In this document: positions 1 to 6,903 of the stretch, piece by piece
Numbering within the stretch: position 1 is the stretch's first letter
Layout of the letters: each line of letters opens with the position of its first letter
Source: CAZVPZ01 sp964629245
GTDB lineage: Archaea > Nanohalarchaeota > Nanosalinia > Nanosalinales > Nanosalinaceae
Reading direction: 5' to 3'
Length of the DNA stretch: 11,641 nucleotides
NCBI GenBank assembly: GCA_964629245.1
Contig: CAZVPZ010000027.1
Coordinates: forward strand, 1 to 11,641
The notes under the pieces: model-generated
What the model was told of the DNA's origin: nothing
The model's database searches: none
Seen by the model: only the letters and a program-made list of their open reading frames with translations
Made by a program: the position numbers and the translations under genes

Positions 1-904
1 CGATGATGGACATGGAGGGAGCGTAGTAGCCGAGATATTCCTTATCTATCAGCTCGAACTCCTCGACCGCATACCGGCTCCAGAGGAAAACCATAATCCC
101 GATGTTGGCGAGCACCACGCCGCTGTCAAAGTGGTGGCTCCCGGTGGTGAAGGCGGCTCCCGTCGCTGCGGCTATTATTATGGTGGGCGTGTAGACTCTG
201 ACAAGGGCCTCTATCTCCTCGTTGAGGAGCAGCAGTGTGCCGACGACGAGCGGGTAGAGCAGCCAGAGCATGTTCGCACCACCCCATGAGATGGTGAAGA
301 ATCCGAGAGCGATCCCCGACACTATGCCGGAGATGCTGTCTTTCCTCTTCCAGCCGCGGGTGAAGAAGTAGAGCGTAACCATCATGAAGAACGTTCCAAT
401 CGGCTCCTTCTCGAAGAAACCGGCCGAGGTCCTGTGCATTATCCCTGCGACGACCGCCATGAAGAAGGCGGCGGAAACACCCGCGGTCTTGTCGAAGAGC
501 TCTTTTCCAAGTAAATAGGCGAATATGACGCTTAAAGCTCCCATGAAGGCAGGGTAGAACTGTGCCCATTCTAGGAAACTGTCGAAGAACAGGAAAGGGC
601 CCAGCCAGTATATTATCGCGGGAAAGAAGAGGTCTCCCTGGTCGAGCAGGTAGGTCGGGGTGTTGTACGGGAAGTAGCGTATGAAGTCGGTGACGGGAAG
701 GTTGCCCTCGAAGGCGATGTGCTGGGCCATCCTGTAGATCATGTACGGGTCGAGGGCCTGCAGGTACCGCATCCCCTGCTCGGGGCGGTACCGGAGCCAG
801 AGACCTAGAAGGAAGCATGCAGCCACTAGGTGGACTGTCCAGTGCTTCTTCAATCCCTCCACGGTGAAGAACTCGTCGACCTTTTCTGCCGCCCTCGATA
901 TCAT
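1..904 (-). CDS. aglB: Oligosaccharyltransferase AglB/STT3, N-terminal part (runs off window)
   Basis: This is the first 301 codons of the membrane subunit that transfers lipid-linked glycans to Asn in N-X-S/T sequons on the outer face of the membrane. The frame is open from ATG at 904 to the window edge. Residues 51-54 read LDPY, the first acidic STT3 motif, followed by an Arg at 58. Residues 158-168 read RTSAGFFEKEP, which supplies the second acidic motif as E165-x-E167. WGG at 207-209 is also typical. Hydrophobic segments begin near residues 24, 94, 119, 143, 171, 194, 213 and 239. The C-terminal WWDYG domain lies outside the window. The start is supported by a TATA-like box about 30 nt upstream. 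The gene is divergent from secF, so glycosylation and translocation genes adjoin. I see no frame break. The assignment is firm; the AglB paralogue type cannot be told from this part. Confidence 0.9.
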   Translation of the reverse strand, partial: MISRAAEKVDEFFTVEGLKKHWTVHLVAACFLLGLWLRYRPEQGMRYLQALDPYMIYRMAQHIAFEGNLPVTDFIRYFPYNTPTYLLDQGDLFFPAIIYWLGPFLFFDSFLEWAQFYPAFMGALSVIFAYLLGKELFDKTAGVSAAFFMAVVAGIMHRTSAGFFEKEPIGTFFMMVTLYFFTRGWKRKDSISGIVSGIALGFFTISWGGANMLWLLYPLVVGTLLLLNEEIEALVRVYTPTIIIAAATGAAFTTGSHHFDSGVVLANIGIMVFLWSRYAVEEFELIDKEYLGYYAPSMSII

Positions 905-928
905 TTATAGCTTGGAATAAGGCTGGAG

Positions 929-938
929 TTTTTTTATG
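929..938 (-). promoter_or_regulatory. TATA-like box of aglB
   Basis: On the minus strand this reads CATAAAAAAA and is centred about 30 nt before the aglB ATG. No Shine-Dalgarno sequence lies between it and the start, so a leaderless or near-leaderless transcript is inferred. Confidence 0.55.
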
Positions 939-955
939 CCCTCTCATCCCCGAGC

Positions 956-974
956 GTTTAAAAGGATTTTAAAC
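956..974. promoter_or_regulatory. 19-bp perfect inverted repeat overlapping the secF TATA box
   Basis: The sequence is GTTTAAAA-GGA-TTTTAAAC, two perfect 8-bp arms around a 3-bp spacer. The left arm (TTTAAAAG, 957-964) is centred about 27 nt before the secF GTG and is the likely TATA box. The right arm lies between TATA and start, where a repressor would block transcription. It could be an operator or simply two opposed TATA-like elements. Confidence 0.5.
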
Positions 975-987
975 TGAAACGTTCCTA

Positions 988-1902
988 GTGGAGCTTGAAA
1001 ACTATTTTAACCGGGTTTACGCGAACTACGACCGGTATATGGTGGTGCCGGCAGTCATGGTGCTGCTGGCTCTAGCGGTGCTGGGTTACAACTATGCCAC
1101 GACTGGCGAGATACTGGAGAAAGGAATCGACTTCACTGGAGGTTCTGAGATAACCTACAACGTTCAGGGAGATTTCACGTCGACCGAGATAGAGCGCGTC
1201 TTCGCCGGCGCGGGTAGACCTGATGTGGACGCGGTCAAGCAGGTGTCGGGCAACAGGACGTACCTTCTGGTCCAGCTACCGCCGCCTGACATGACGACCG
1301 AGAAAGCTGAATCGGTGCTATCCGACGCAGGGTACGACGCCAGCGTCGAAAGCTTCCGGTCTATATCCGCCTCGGTCTCCGGGGAGTTCTTCACCCAGGC
1401 CCGGCTCGCATTTGTCATGGCCTTCACCATCATGAGCCTCGTTATATTCGTGGCTTTCAAGGACATAGTCCCATCGCTTGCGGTGATATTCGCAGCTGCT
1501 GGAGACGTGCTGTTCGCGGCCGCAGGGATGTCCCTGCTCGGCATACCTCTCAGTCTAGGTTCGCTGGCAGGACTCCTGATGCTCATAGGTTATTCCGTGG
1601 ACACGGACATCGTGCTCTCGACACGGGTGCTGAAGAGGACTCGGGGCGCGCTAAGGGAGCGTATATGGAGCTCGGTCAAGACAGGTGTGACGATGAGCTC
1701 GGGTGGTATCGCGGGTTTCACCATACTCTACATCGCGTCGATGCTGATAGTCGGGCCCTCTGAGCTTTCGAACATCGCGGGTGTCATGGTTATCGGTCTT
1801 CTCGCGGACATGCCCATCACCTGGCTCGGTAACGCCATAGTACTGAAGAAATACGTCAATGGAGAGCTCGACTACCTTGAGGAGGTGTTCTCATGGAGCT
1901 GA
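988..1902 (+). CDS. secF: Protein translocase subunit SecF
   Basis: SecF partners SecD in the RND-like complex that assists protein export through SecYEG. The 304-residue product has TM1 at about 17-36, followed by GIDFTGG at 46-52, the start of the conserved SecF signature after TM1. A short extracytoplasmic domain runs to about 130. Five further membrane segments follow, at roughly 138-157, 160-182, 190-212, 240-256 and 262-285. GYSVDTDIVL (201-210) in TM4 matches the conserved SecF motif containing the functionally important Asp. The GTG start has a TATA box 24-31 nt upstream and no Shine-Dalgarno sequence. The 3' end overlaps secD by 10 nt. The secF-before-secD order is the usual archaeal arrangement and the reverse of the bacterial one. 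Length is normal for the family. Confidence 0.93.
   Translation: MELENYFNRVYANYDRYMVVPAVMVLLALAVLGYNYATTGEILEKGIDFTGGSEITYNVQGDFTSTEIERVFAGAGRPDVDAVKQVSGNRTYLLVQLPPPDMTTEKAESVLSDAGYDASVESFRSISASVSGEFFTQARLAFVMAFTIMSLVIFVAFKDIVPSLAVIFAAAGDVLFAAAGMSLLGIPLSLGSLAGLLMLIGYSVDTDIVLSTRVLKRTRGALRERIWSSVKTGVTMSSGGIAGFTILYIASMLIVGPSELSNIAGVMVIGLLADMPITWLGNAIVLKKYVNGELDYLEEVFSWS
1881..1887 (+). promoter_or_regulatory. Shine-Dalgarno site of secD
   Basis: GGAGGTG lies inside the 3' end of secF, 5 nt before the secD ATG at 1893. It is complementary to the archaeal 16S rRNA 3' end. It supports initiation within a secF-secD mRNA, in contrast to the leaderless starts of first genes in this window. Confidence 0.7.
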
Positions 1903-3488
1903 AGCCCCTGCTGAAGGAGTGGAGGATATGGGTGCTCCTTCTCTCACTTCTCGCCTCCCTCGTACTACTCGGACCACACTACGAGCAGGACCAGTCGGGC
2001 GAGGTTACGCTCGCCACAGGAATCAACAAGGGCCTCGACCTCCAGGGCGGTATACGGGTCCTGCTGAGCATACAGTCGGAGAACGTCTCTCAGGCGAACG
2101 TAGACCGCGTGAAGAACATACTCGAGACCAGGGTGTCCGCGTTCGGACTGACGGAGACGGATATACGTACCGTGAGGCTGGGCGACGAGTACCGGATACA
2201 GATAGAGGTGGCCGACACCAACCAGACTCGACTGGAGCGACTGATCTCGCAGGAAGGAAGCTTTGAGGCAAGGATGCCTTTGCCGGTAGCGGGCACCAAG
2301 AACTTCACCCTGGAGAACACGTATACGTTCACCCGCACCGGTTCCGGCGTGAGCGTTAGCGGTGAGATCTACCGGCCGGGCGACGAGTTCCGGCTTGATG
2401 GCACGAAGTTCTACTACGTCAATGATACGGAGAACGCGGCCAACCTAGAGGTGGTGGCGTATAGCGGCCAGGATGTCCAGGAGGTGTTGAGGACTGACTC
2501 GCTGGTCCAGCAGACGGGAAGCGGCTACTCGTTCAGGTTCCCCGTCATAATCTCCACGGAGGCGGCGGAGAACGTGAGGCGTGTTGCGTCCAACTACCAG
2601 ACCATACTGCTCCAGAACAACCAGCCCTACCTCGGCCTTGAAAACGGCCAGCCCGCACAGCTGAGGCTCTATGTCGATGAAAGCCAGGCGAGCTCTCTCA
2701 ACGTCGCGGCCTCTTTCAAGCGGGACGTGGTCACCCAGCCGTCGATAAACGGCGGCGGCAATACTGCGGCGGATGCGAGAGCGGAGATGAAACGTCTCCA
2801 GTCCATACTTGAGTCGGGAAGGCTCCCGTACCCGGTCGAGATACAGAGCATATCGACTATCTCGTCCTCACTCGGGGGCGAGTTCCTTTCCGCGGCCTTC
2901 ATATCGATAGTGCTCTCCCTGTTCGCGGTGGGCATCCTGGTGTTCATACGCTACGGCGACCCGAGGATTGCGGTCCCGATAGTCATCACAGGCTCCTCCG
3001 AGGTCTTCATACTGGTAGGTGCTTGGTTCTCGACCGTCGCAACCCTGGACCTCGCTTCCATAGCAGGCATCATCGCGGCTGTCGGAACCGGTGTAGATGA
3101 CCAGATAATCATAACGGACGAGTCCGGGAGGGAGAAGATAAGGAGCTGGAAGAAGAGGATGAAGCGCGCGTTCTTCGTCATCTTCACCTCTGCCGCTTCG
3201 ACCATCGGCGCGATGCTCCCTCTCGTCACACCCGAGATATCGACTCTCGCGGTAGGCGCTGCAGGGATCGGCCTGATAGGGTTCACGCTCCAGGGAAAGA
3301 GGAACCCTCACTACATCGCTATAGGAGGATTTGCGGTGGCGGTATCCGCTATCAGCTGGACCCTCGACCCGTCAGCATTCGCTCTCCAGGCGGTGAAAGG
3401 ATTCGCGGTGACGACGATACTGGGCATCATGGTAGGTATAACGATCACGAGACCGGCGTACGCCAAGTTCCTGGAGCACCTCAAGTAG
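1893..3488 (+). CDS. secD: Protein translocase subunit SecD
   Basis: This is the larger partner of SecF in the export complex. The 531-residue product has TM1 at about 12-28, then KGLDLQGGIRVLL (46-58), the SecD signature after TM1. A large extracytoplasmic domain runs to about 330. Membrane segments follow at about 330-352, 358-380 and 385-409, the last carrying VGTGVDDQIIITDE (397-410), the archaeal form of the conserved TM4 motif. Further segments lie at 426-445 and 502-522, the last ending in ITRPAYAKFLE as in archaeal SecD proteins. Between TM5 and the last TM there are two additional hydrophobic stretches (about 451-468 and 474-490) that I do not expect in the six-TM family plan. The start is fixed by the GGAGGTG site and the 10-nt overlap with secF. 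Confidence 0.93.
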   Translation: MELKPLLKEWRIWVLLLSLLASLVLLGPHYEQDQSGEVTLATGINKGLDLQGGIRVLLSIQSENVSQANVDRVKNILETRVSAFGLTETDIRTVRLGDEYRIQIEVADTNQTRLERLISQEGSFEARMPLPVAGTKNFTLENTYTFTRTGSGVSVSGEIYRPGDEFRLDGTKFYYVNDTENAANLEVVAYSGQDVQEVLRTDSLVQQTGSGYSFRFPVIISTEAAENVRRVASNYQTILLQNNQPYLGLENGQPAQLRLYVDESQASSLNVAASFKRDVVTQPSINGGGNTAADARAEMKRLQSILESGRLPYPVEIQSISTISSSLGGEFLSAAFISIVLSLFAVGILVFIRYGDPRIAVPIVITGSSEVFILVGAWFSTVATLDLASIAGIIAAVGTGVDDQIIITDESGREKIRSWKKRMKRAFFVIFTSAASTIGAMLPLVTPEISTLAVGAAGIGLIGFTLQGKRNPHYIAIGGFAVAVSAISWTLDPSAFALQAVKGFAVTTILGIMVGITITRPAYAKFLEHLK

Positions 3489-3524
3489 TGGTTCTTTTTC
3501 AACACCGGCAAGCCATCTTCACTT

Positions 3525-4298
3525 GTGGAAGTATTCATCACAGGCGGTGCCAACGGCATCGGGAGAGCGGCGGCGGAACAGCTGGCCGGGAAAGGGCACA
3601 GTGTGACTGTGTTCGACCGGGACGACGAAGCGCTCGGGACCCTTCCTGAAGAGATCGATAGGTTCGAGGGCGATGTCTACGATGAGGAAAGGGTCGAGGA
3701 GGCTCTCGACACGGGAGATTTCGATGTCGTCGTGAACTGCGCTGGCTACTACGAGCTGGGAGCCATCGAAGACATGGATGCGGAGACGGTCGAGGAACAT
3801 TTCCGGACGAACGTCTTCGGTCTGCTCAACGTTACCCGGAACGCGGTGCCCCGGCTGCGGGAGACCAGTGGCAGGATTGTGAACGTGTCGTCGGTTGCGG
3901 GACGAATCTCCGTGCCGTTTTTCGGCGTCTACTCGGCCACCAAGTACTCTGTGGAGGCTATAAGTGATGCGCTCCGGATGGAGCTGAAAGATACTGGCGT
4001 CGACGTGGTTATAGTCGAGCCCGGACCTGTAGAGACCGGGTTCAACAGGAGGGCGAGGCAGAAACTGGAGAAGTACCTGCCTGGTTCGTCCTACTCGGAG
4101 AAGTACACGGAGGTGCTTGAGGAAGGAGGGATGGACGGCGTCTCACCGGAGAAAGCCGGTAGAAAACTGGTGAAGGCGGTCGAGTCGGACCGTCCAAGGG
4201 CCCGGTACACGGTCACCTGGCAGGCCTGGCTCGGTCCGAAGGCGAAGGCCGTTACCCCTGCCTTTCTCTGGGATAGGCTGGTAGAAATTATGAGTTGA
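3525..4298 (+). CDS. Short-chain dehydrogenase/reductase (SDR), classical type
   Basis: This is a 257-residue soluble NAD(P)-dependent oxidoreductase with a Rossmann fold. The cofactor motif TGGANGIG is at 6-13. Asp31 at the end of beta-2 favours NAD(H) over NADP(H). NCAG (71-74) is the NNAG motif variant. The catalytic residues appear as N97 (in TNVFG), S123, Y136 and K140 (YSATK at 136-140). PGPVETGF (167-174) follows beta-6. All four catalytic positions are intact, so an active enzyme is likely, but the substrate cannot be read from sequence. The GTG start puts the first beta-strand directly at the N-terminus. There is no clear TATA box; the gene lies 36 nt after secD and may be read through from it. 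It ends 1 nt before the convergent nac stop. Confidence 0.88.
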   Translation: MEVFITGGANGIGRAAAEQLAGKGHSVTVFDRDDEALGTLPEEIDRFEGDVYDEERVEEALDTGDFDVVVNCAGYYELGAIEDMDAETVEEHFRTNVFGLLNVTRNAVPRLRETSGRIVNVSSVAGRISVPFFGVYSATKYSVEAISDALRMELKDTGVDVVIVEPGPVETGFNRRARQKLEKYLPGSSYSEKYTEVLEEGGMDGVSPEKAGRKLVKAVESDRPRARYTVTWQAWLGPKAKAVTPAFLWDRLVEIMS

Positions 4299-4299
4299 G

Positions 4300-4617
4300 C
4301 TACTGCAGTTCCATCACGGCTTCTGCGATGTCGCCGTGTTTTTCTAGCGTCTCGCGGGCTTCCTCCTCGCTTGCGCCCGTCTTCTCCATCACCAGTTCGA
4401 TATCCTCGCCGCTGACTTTCTGGCCTGCTTCCTCCTCTGTGTAGTCGCCCTGGAGCTGAAATACCTCCTGTCCCTGGGCGTCTATCTTTGATATCGACGG
4501 GTTCTCGAAAACGAGTTTCCGGTCTCCCACCTCGACTGTTACGCGGTCGGCATCTATCTCCTCCATGTCGATACCCATCTGCTTCATCATCTTAGTCATA
4601 TCCTTGCCGCCGAACAT
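4300..4617 (-). CDS. nac: Nascent polypeptide-associated complex protein (archaeal NAC)
   Basis: Archaeal NAC forms a homodimer that binds ribosomes and nascent chains near the exit tunnel. The 105-residue product begins MFGGKDMTKMMKQMGI, the usual archaeal NAC N-terminus. It continues with the NAC beta-barrel domain (about 22-65: VTVEVGDRKLVFENPSI, then QEVFQLQGDY) and ends with a UBA domain (about 68-105). The UBA part contains ELVMEKTGASEEEARETLEK, as in eukaryotic alpha-NAC. Length is typical. The start is supported by a TATA element about 24 nt upstream. The gene is convergent with the SDR gene and divergent from the TctA-like permease. Its place beside secDF and aglB fits a protein-biogenesis neighbourhood. 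Confidence 0.93.
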   Translation of the reverse strand: MFGGKDMTKMMKQMGIDMEEIDADRVTVEVGDRKLVFENPSISKIDAQGQEVFQLQGDYTEEEAGQKVSGEDIELVMEKTGASEEEARETLEKHGDIAEAVMELQ

Positions 4618-4634
4618 GTGACCCCATTAAACCC

Positions 4635-4646
4635 TATTTTTTAAAT
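4635..4646. promoter_or_regulatory. Single TATA-like element shared by divergent nac and tctA-like genes
   Basis: The plus strand reads TATTTTTTAAAT and the minus strand ATTTAAAAAATA. The element is centred about 24 nt before the nac ATG (4617, minus) and about 27 nt before the permease ATG (4668, plus). The two starts are only 50 bp apart and no second A/T-rich box is visible. One element therefore seems placed to serve both directions. Confidence 0.5.
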
Positions 4647-4667
4647 CGCTGGTCCCGAGGCATCAAC

Positions 4668-5864
4668 ATGATAGGGCACCTGGTCATAATAGCGGCTGGA
4701 GTGATTTCAGGAATCTTCACAGGCTTTATTCCAGGTCTTCATCCTAACACGGTGGTTTTTGGTTCTCTGCCCCTCTATTTTGGCTCTGGAATAGATTTTA
4801 TATCCTACATGAGCTTCATATCAGGGATGTCTGTCTCCCACACCTTTCACGACTTCCTTCCCGCGATATTCCTCGGTGTTCCGGAGGCGGAATCGGCTCT
4901 CTCAGCCCTGCCCGGCGCCGAGATGGCGGCGGAGGGACTTGGAGGCGAGGCCTACCTCTACACGGTGGCTGGCGGTGCTGTCTCGGTGACCGCAATCGTT
5001 GCGAGCGCGCCTTTCCTCCTCATTTTCCTGGAGCCGATTTACACCGCTCTGGAGGAGTTCATGGGACAGCTGCTCCTGTTCTTCCTTCTTGTGATAATCT
5101 TCCGCTCCGACCGTCTGCTCAACTCAGTGGTGATCGCGTCGCTTTCAGGAGCTCTCGGGCTCGCGACGTTCTCGATGCCGGTGAACCAGGAATTCGTGCT
5201 ACTGCCTGTATTCGCGGGACTTTTTGCCGCACCCTCTGTGTTCCACGCCCTGAAGTCGGATTTACGTCCTGGTGTTCAACAGAGTCAGTGGGAACTGGAC
5301 CGGGAGGGGGTGATTAGAGGAGGAGCCGTGGGTTCGCTGGCAGGAGCTATGGCAGGCGTCTTCCCCGGTATGGGTGCCGCGACCTCGACATCCTTCCTCA
5401 CCCCGCTTATAGACAGCCGGAGAGAGTTCCTGGCTGGTATGGGCGGGGTGAACACCTCCGACATCCTGATGTCGTTTATCTCCCTCTACACTATCGGAAA
5501 GGCGCGCTCCGGATCATCGGTCGCTCTCCAGAGTCTTTCAGAGGTAACGCCTCCTGTAACCGGTTTCCTGATCGGGGCGTCACTCTTCTCGGCGGGCATC
5601 GCTGTGGCAATCGCACCCACCAGCCTCGGCTTTTTCGTCTCTACCCTCGAGAGGCTGGATTTCAGGAAGCTTCTGCTTTCCGTGCTCTTTCTCCTGACCG
5701 CGGTTACATTCCATCTCACTGGTTTCCCGGGCCTCCTGATACTCGCTACGGGTGCTTTCCTTGGTTACGCTGCTCTGCTGGCGGGTGAACGCGCGGCGTG
5801 CATGGCGGTTTTGATGGTCCCCGCGATAGCCTTCTACACGAAAACAGCTTTAATTATGAGCTGA
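4668..5864 (+). CDS. TctA-family (DUF112) membrane permease, archaeal type
   Basis: This is a 398-residue polytopic membrane protein of the tripartite tricarboxylate transporter TctA family, archaeal branch. GFIPGLHPNTV (19-29) in the first membrane segment is the archaeal family signature. VFPGMGAATSTSFL (231-244) is the equivalent motif of the second half, indicating an internal two-fold repeat. SHTFHDFLPAIFLGVPEAES (57-76) and GKARSGSSVAL (277-287) also match family patterns. About 10-12 hydrophobic segments are visible. Bacterial TctA works with TctB and a periplasmic binding protein TctC; neither is encoded nearby, as is usual for archaeal members, so substrate and mechanism are unknown. 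The start is leaderless from the shared TATA element. Confidence 0.85.
   Translation: MIGHLVIIAAGVISGIFTGFIPGLHPNTVVFGSLPLYFGSGIDFISYMSFISGMSVSHTFHDFLPAIFLGVPEAESALSALPGAEMAAEGLGGEAYLYTVAGGAVSVTAIVASAPFLLIFLEPIYTALEEFMGQLLLFFLLVIIFRSDRLLNSVVIASLSGALGLATFSMPVNQEFVLLPVFAGLFAAPSVFHALKSDLRPGVQQSQWELDREGVIRGGAVGSLAGAMAGVFPGMGAATSTSFLTPLIDSRREFLAGMGGVNTSDILMSFISLYTIGKARSGSSVALQSLSEVTPPVTGFLIGASLFSAGIAVAIAPTSLGFFVSTLERLDFRKLLLSVLFLLTAVTFHLTGFPGLLILATGAFLGYAALLAGERAACMAVLMVPAIAFYTKTALIMS
5849..5856 (+). promoter_or_regulatory. TATA-like box of the PerM-family gene
   Basis: TTTAATTA is centred about 25 nt before the ATG at 5877 and lies inside the last codons of the upstream permease. It would allow separate leaderless expression in addition to any read-through. 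Confidence 0.45.
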
Positions 5865-5876
5865 AAAGTAGGGTTT

Positions 5877-6878
5877 ATGGACAGTCAAAAAGGTTTCGTT
5901 CTCGTACTCGCCGCTATCCTGATCGGACTTTTCTGGCTGATGCTGCAGCCTTTTCTCGCATATATCCTCGGCGGCGTGATACTTGCTTTCGTGCTCCACC
6001 CTTTCCAGGAGAAGCTCTCGCCTTTCCTGGGGTCGAGGGTGACCGCATCCCTACTGATAACGGGGTCGCTGCTGATAGCCCTGGTGCCGATGACCCTTGC
6101 AACGATACAGGTGGTGAACGACGCGGGGGATATATCGGCGGACATCCGGGACACGGATATAATCAATACGACACGCATGGAGCAGAATATAATGGAGTAC
6201 ACGGGGAGAAATTTCGACATAGAGAGCGGTGTGGACGCGGCAGTGACTGAGTTCACGACCGTCACGTTCGGAAGCTTCTCCCAGCTGGTGAACCTGGTTA
6301 CCAACATCTCGATTGGCATAACGATAATGCTGTTCCTGATATACTACCTGCTGAAGGATGGCGAGGAGTTCGTGGAATGGATAAAGAGCGTTACCCCTCT
6401 CCCGATGGACATACAGGAGAACCTCTACGAGAGGATTGACAGGACCACCTGGGCGGTTATCAAGGGACACGTGCTGGTGGCGGTGACACAGGGGCTGCTC
6501 GCGGGCATAGGGCTGGCGCTGACCGGCGTCCCCAACTGGGTGTTCTGGACCTTCGTCATGGTTCTGCTCGGCTTCATACCCATAATTGGGACCATCTTCG
6601 TATGGGGTCCTGCTGGCATATACCTCGTAATGGTGAACCGTTTCGAGGCAGGGGTCCTGCTCCTGATCTATGGAACCATCGTTATGCTGGCGACCGACAA
6701 CTTCATGCGCCCGTTTGTCGTGGACAAGAGCGCTGAACTGCATCCGGCAGCGATAATAATAGGTTTAATAGGCGGCGTTTACCTTTTCGGAGCTCCAGGA
6801 CTCTTTATAGGTCCGATACTTCTTGGAATACTCAAATCAGTTCTTCTGGTCTTCGAAAACCATTACGAAGATTTATAA
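5877..6878 (+). CDS. AI-2E transporter/PerM-family membrane protein
   Basis: This is a 333-residue member of the AI-2E exporter-like family (PF01594). Hydrophobic segments at about 7-40 are followed by a third near 57-79. A mostly polar region (about 83-135) comes next, and five or more further segments run to the C-terminus. Family hallmarks are LLGFIPIIGTIFVWGPAGIY (about 222-241) and DNFMRPFVV followed by LHPAAIIIGLIGG and GAPGLFIGPILLG near the C-terminus. Bacterial relatives include AI-2 and Na+/H+ exporters, so the substrate here is open. The ATG lies 12 nt after the upstream permease stop and has its own TATA box; the pair may be co-transcribed. Length and motif order are normal. Confidence 0.85.
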   Translation: MDSQKGFVLVLAAILIGLFWLMLQPFLAYILGGVILAFVLHPFQEKLSPFLGSRVTASLLITGSLLIALVPMTLATIQVVNDAGDISADIRDTDIINTTRMEQNIMEYTGRNFDIESGVDAAVTEFTTVTFGSFSQLVNLVTNISIGITIMLFLIYYLLKDGEEFVEWIKSVTPLPMDIQENLYERIDRTTWAVIKGHVLVAVTQGLLAGIGLALTGVPNWVFWTFVMVLLGFIPIIGTIFVWGPAGIYLVMVNRFEAGVLLLIYGTIVMLATDNFMRPFVVDKSAELHPAAIIIGLIGGVYLFGAPGLFIGPILLGILKSVLLVFENHYEDL

Positions 6879-6879
6879 A
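6872..6879 (+). promoter_or_regulatory. TATA box of the lamin-tail-domain gene
   Basis: TTTATAAA is centred about 28 nt before the ATG at 6904 and overlaps the stop codon of the upstream gene. A TTTT run (6884-6887) just after it could end the upstream transcript. Confidence 0.55.
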
Positions 6880-6903
6880 CACCTTTTCTAATTATAAGTA
6901 AAC

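Noticed and set aside
126..947. A 273-codon minus-strand open frame over the aglB region
   Set aside because: It is rich in Arg, His and Pro with no family signature and lies out of frame on the same strand as the clear AglB/STT3 coding frame that ends in a conserved motif pattern.
2868..3311. A 147-codon frame antisense to secD
   Set aside because: It overlaps the SecD membrane region with conserved motifs and has shadow-like composition.
3491..3500. T-run after secD as terminator or SDR promoter
   Set aside because: Five T's fit a weak archaeal terminator, but it is short and does not resemble a TATA box, so neither is claimed.
6051..6743. A 230-codon open frame antisense to the PerM-family gene
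   Set aside because: Composition is rich in His, Tyr and Gln typical of an antisense shadow, and the plus strand carries the recognised family motifs.
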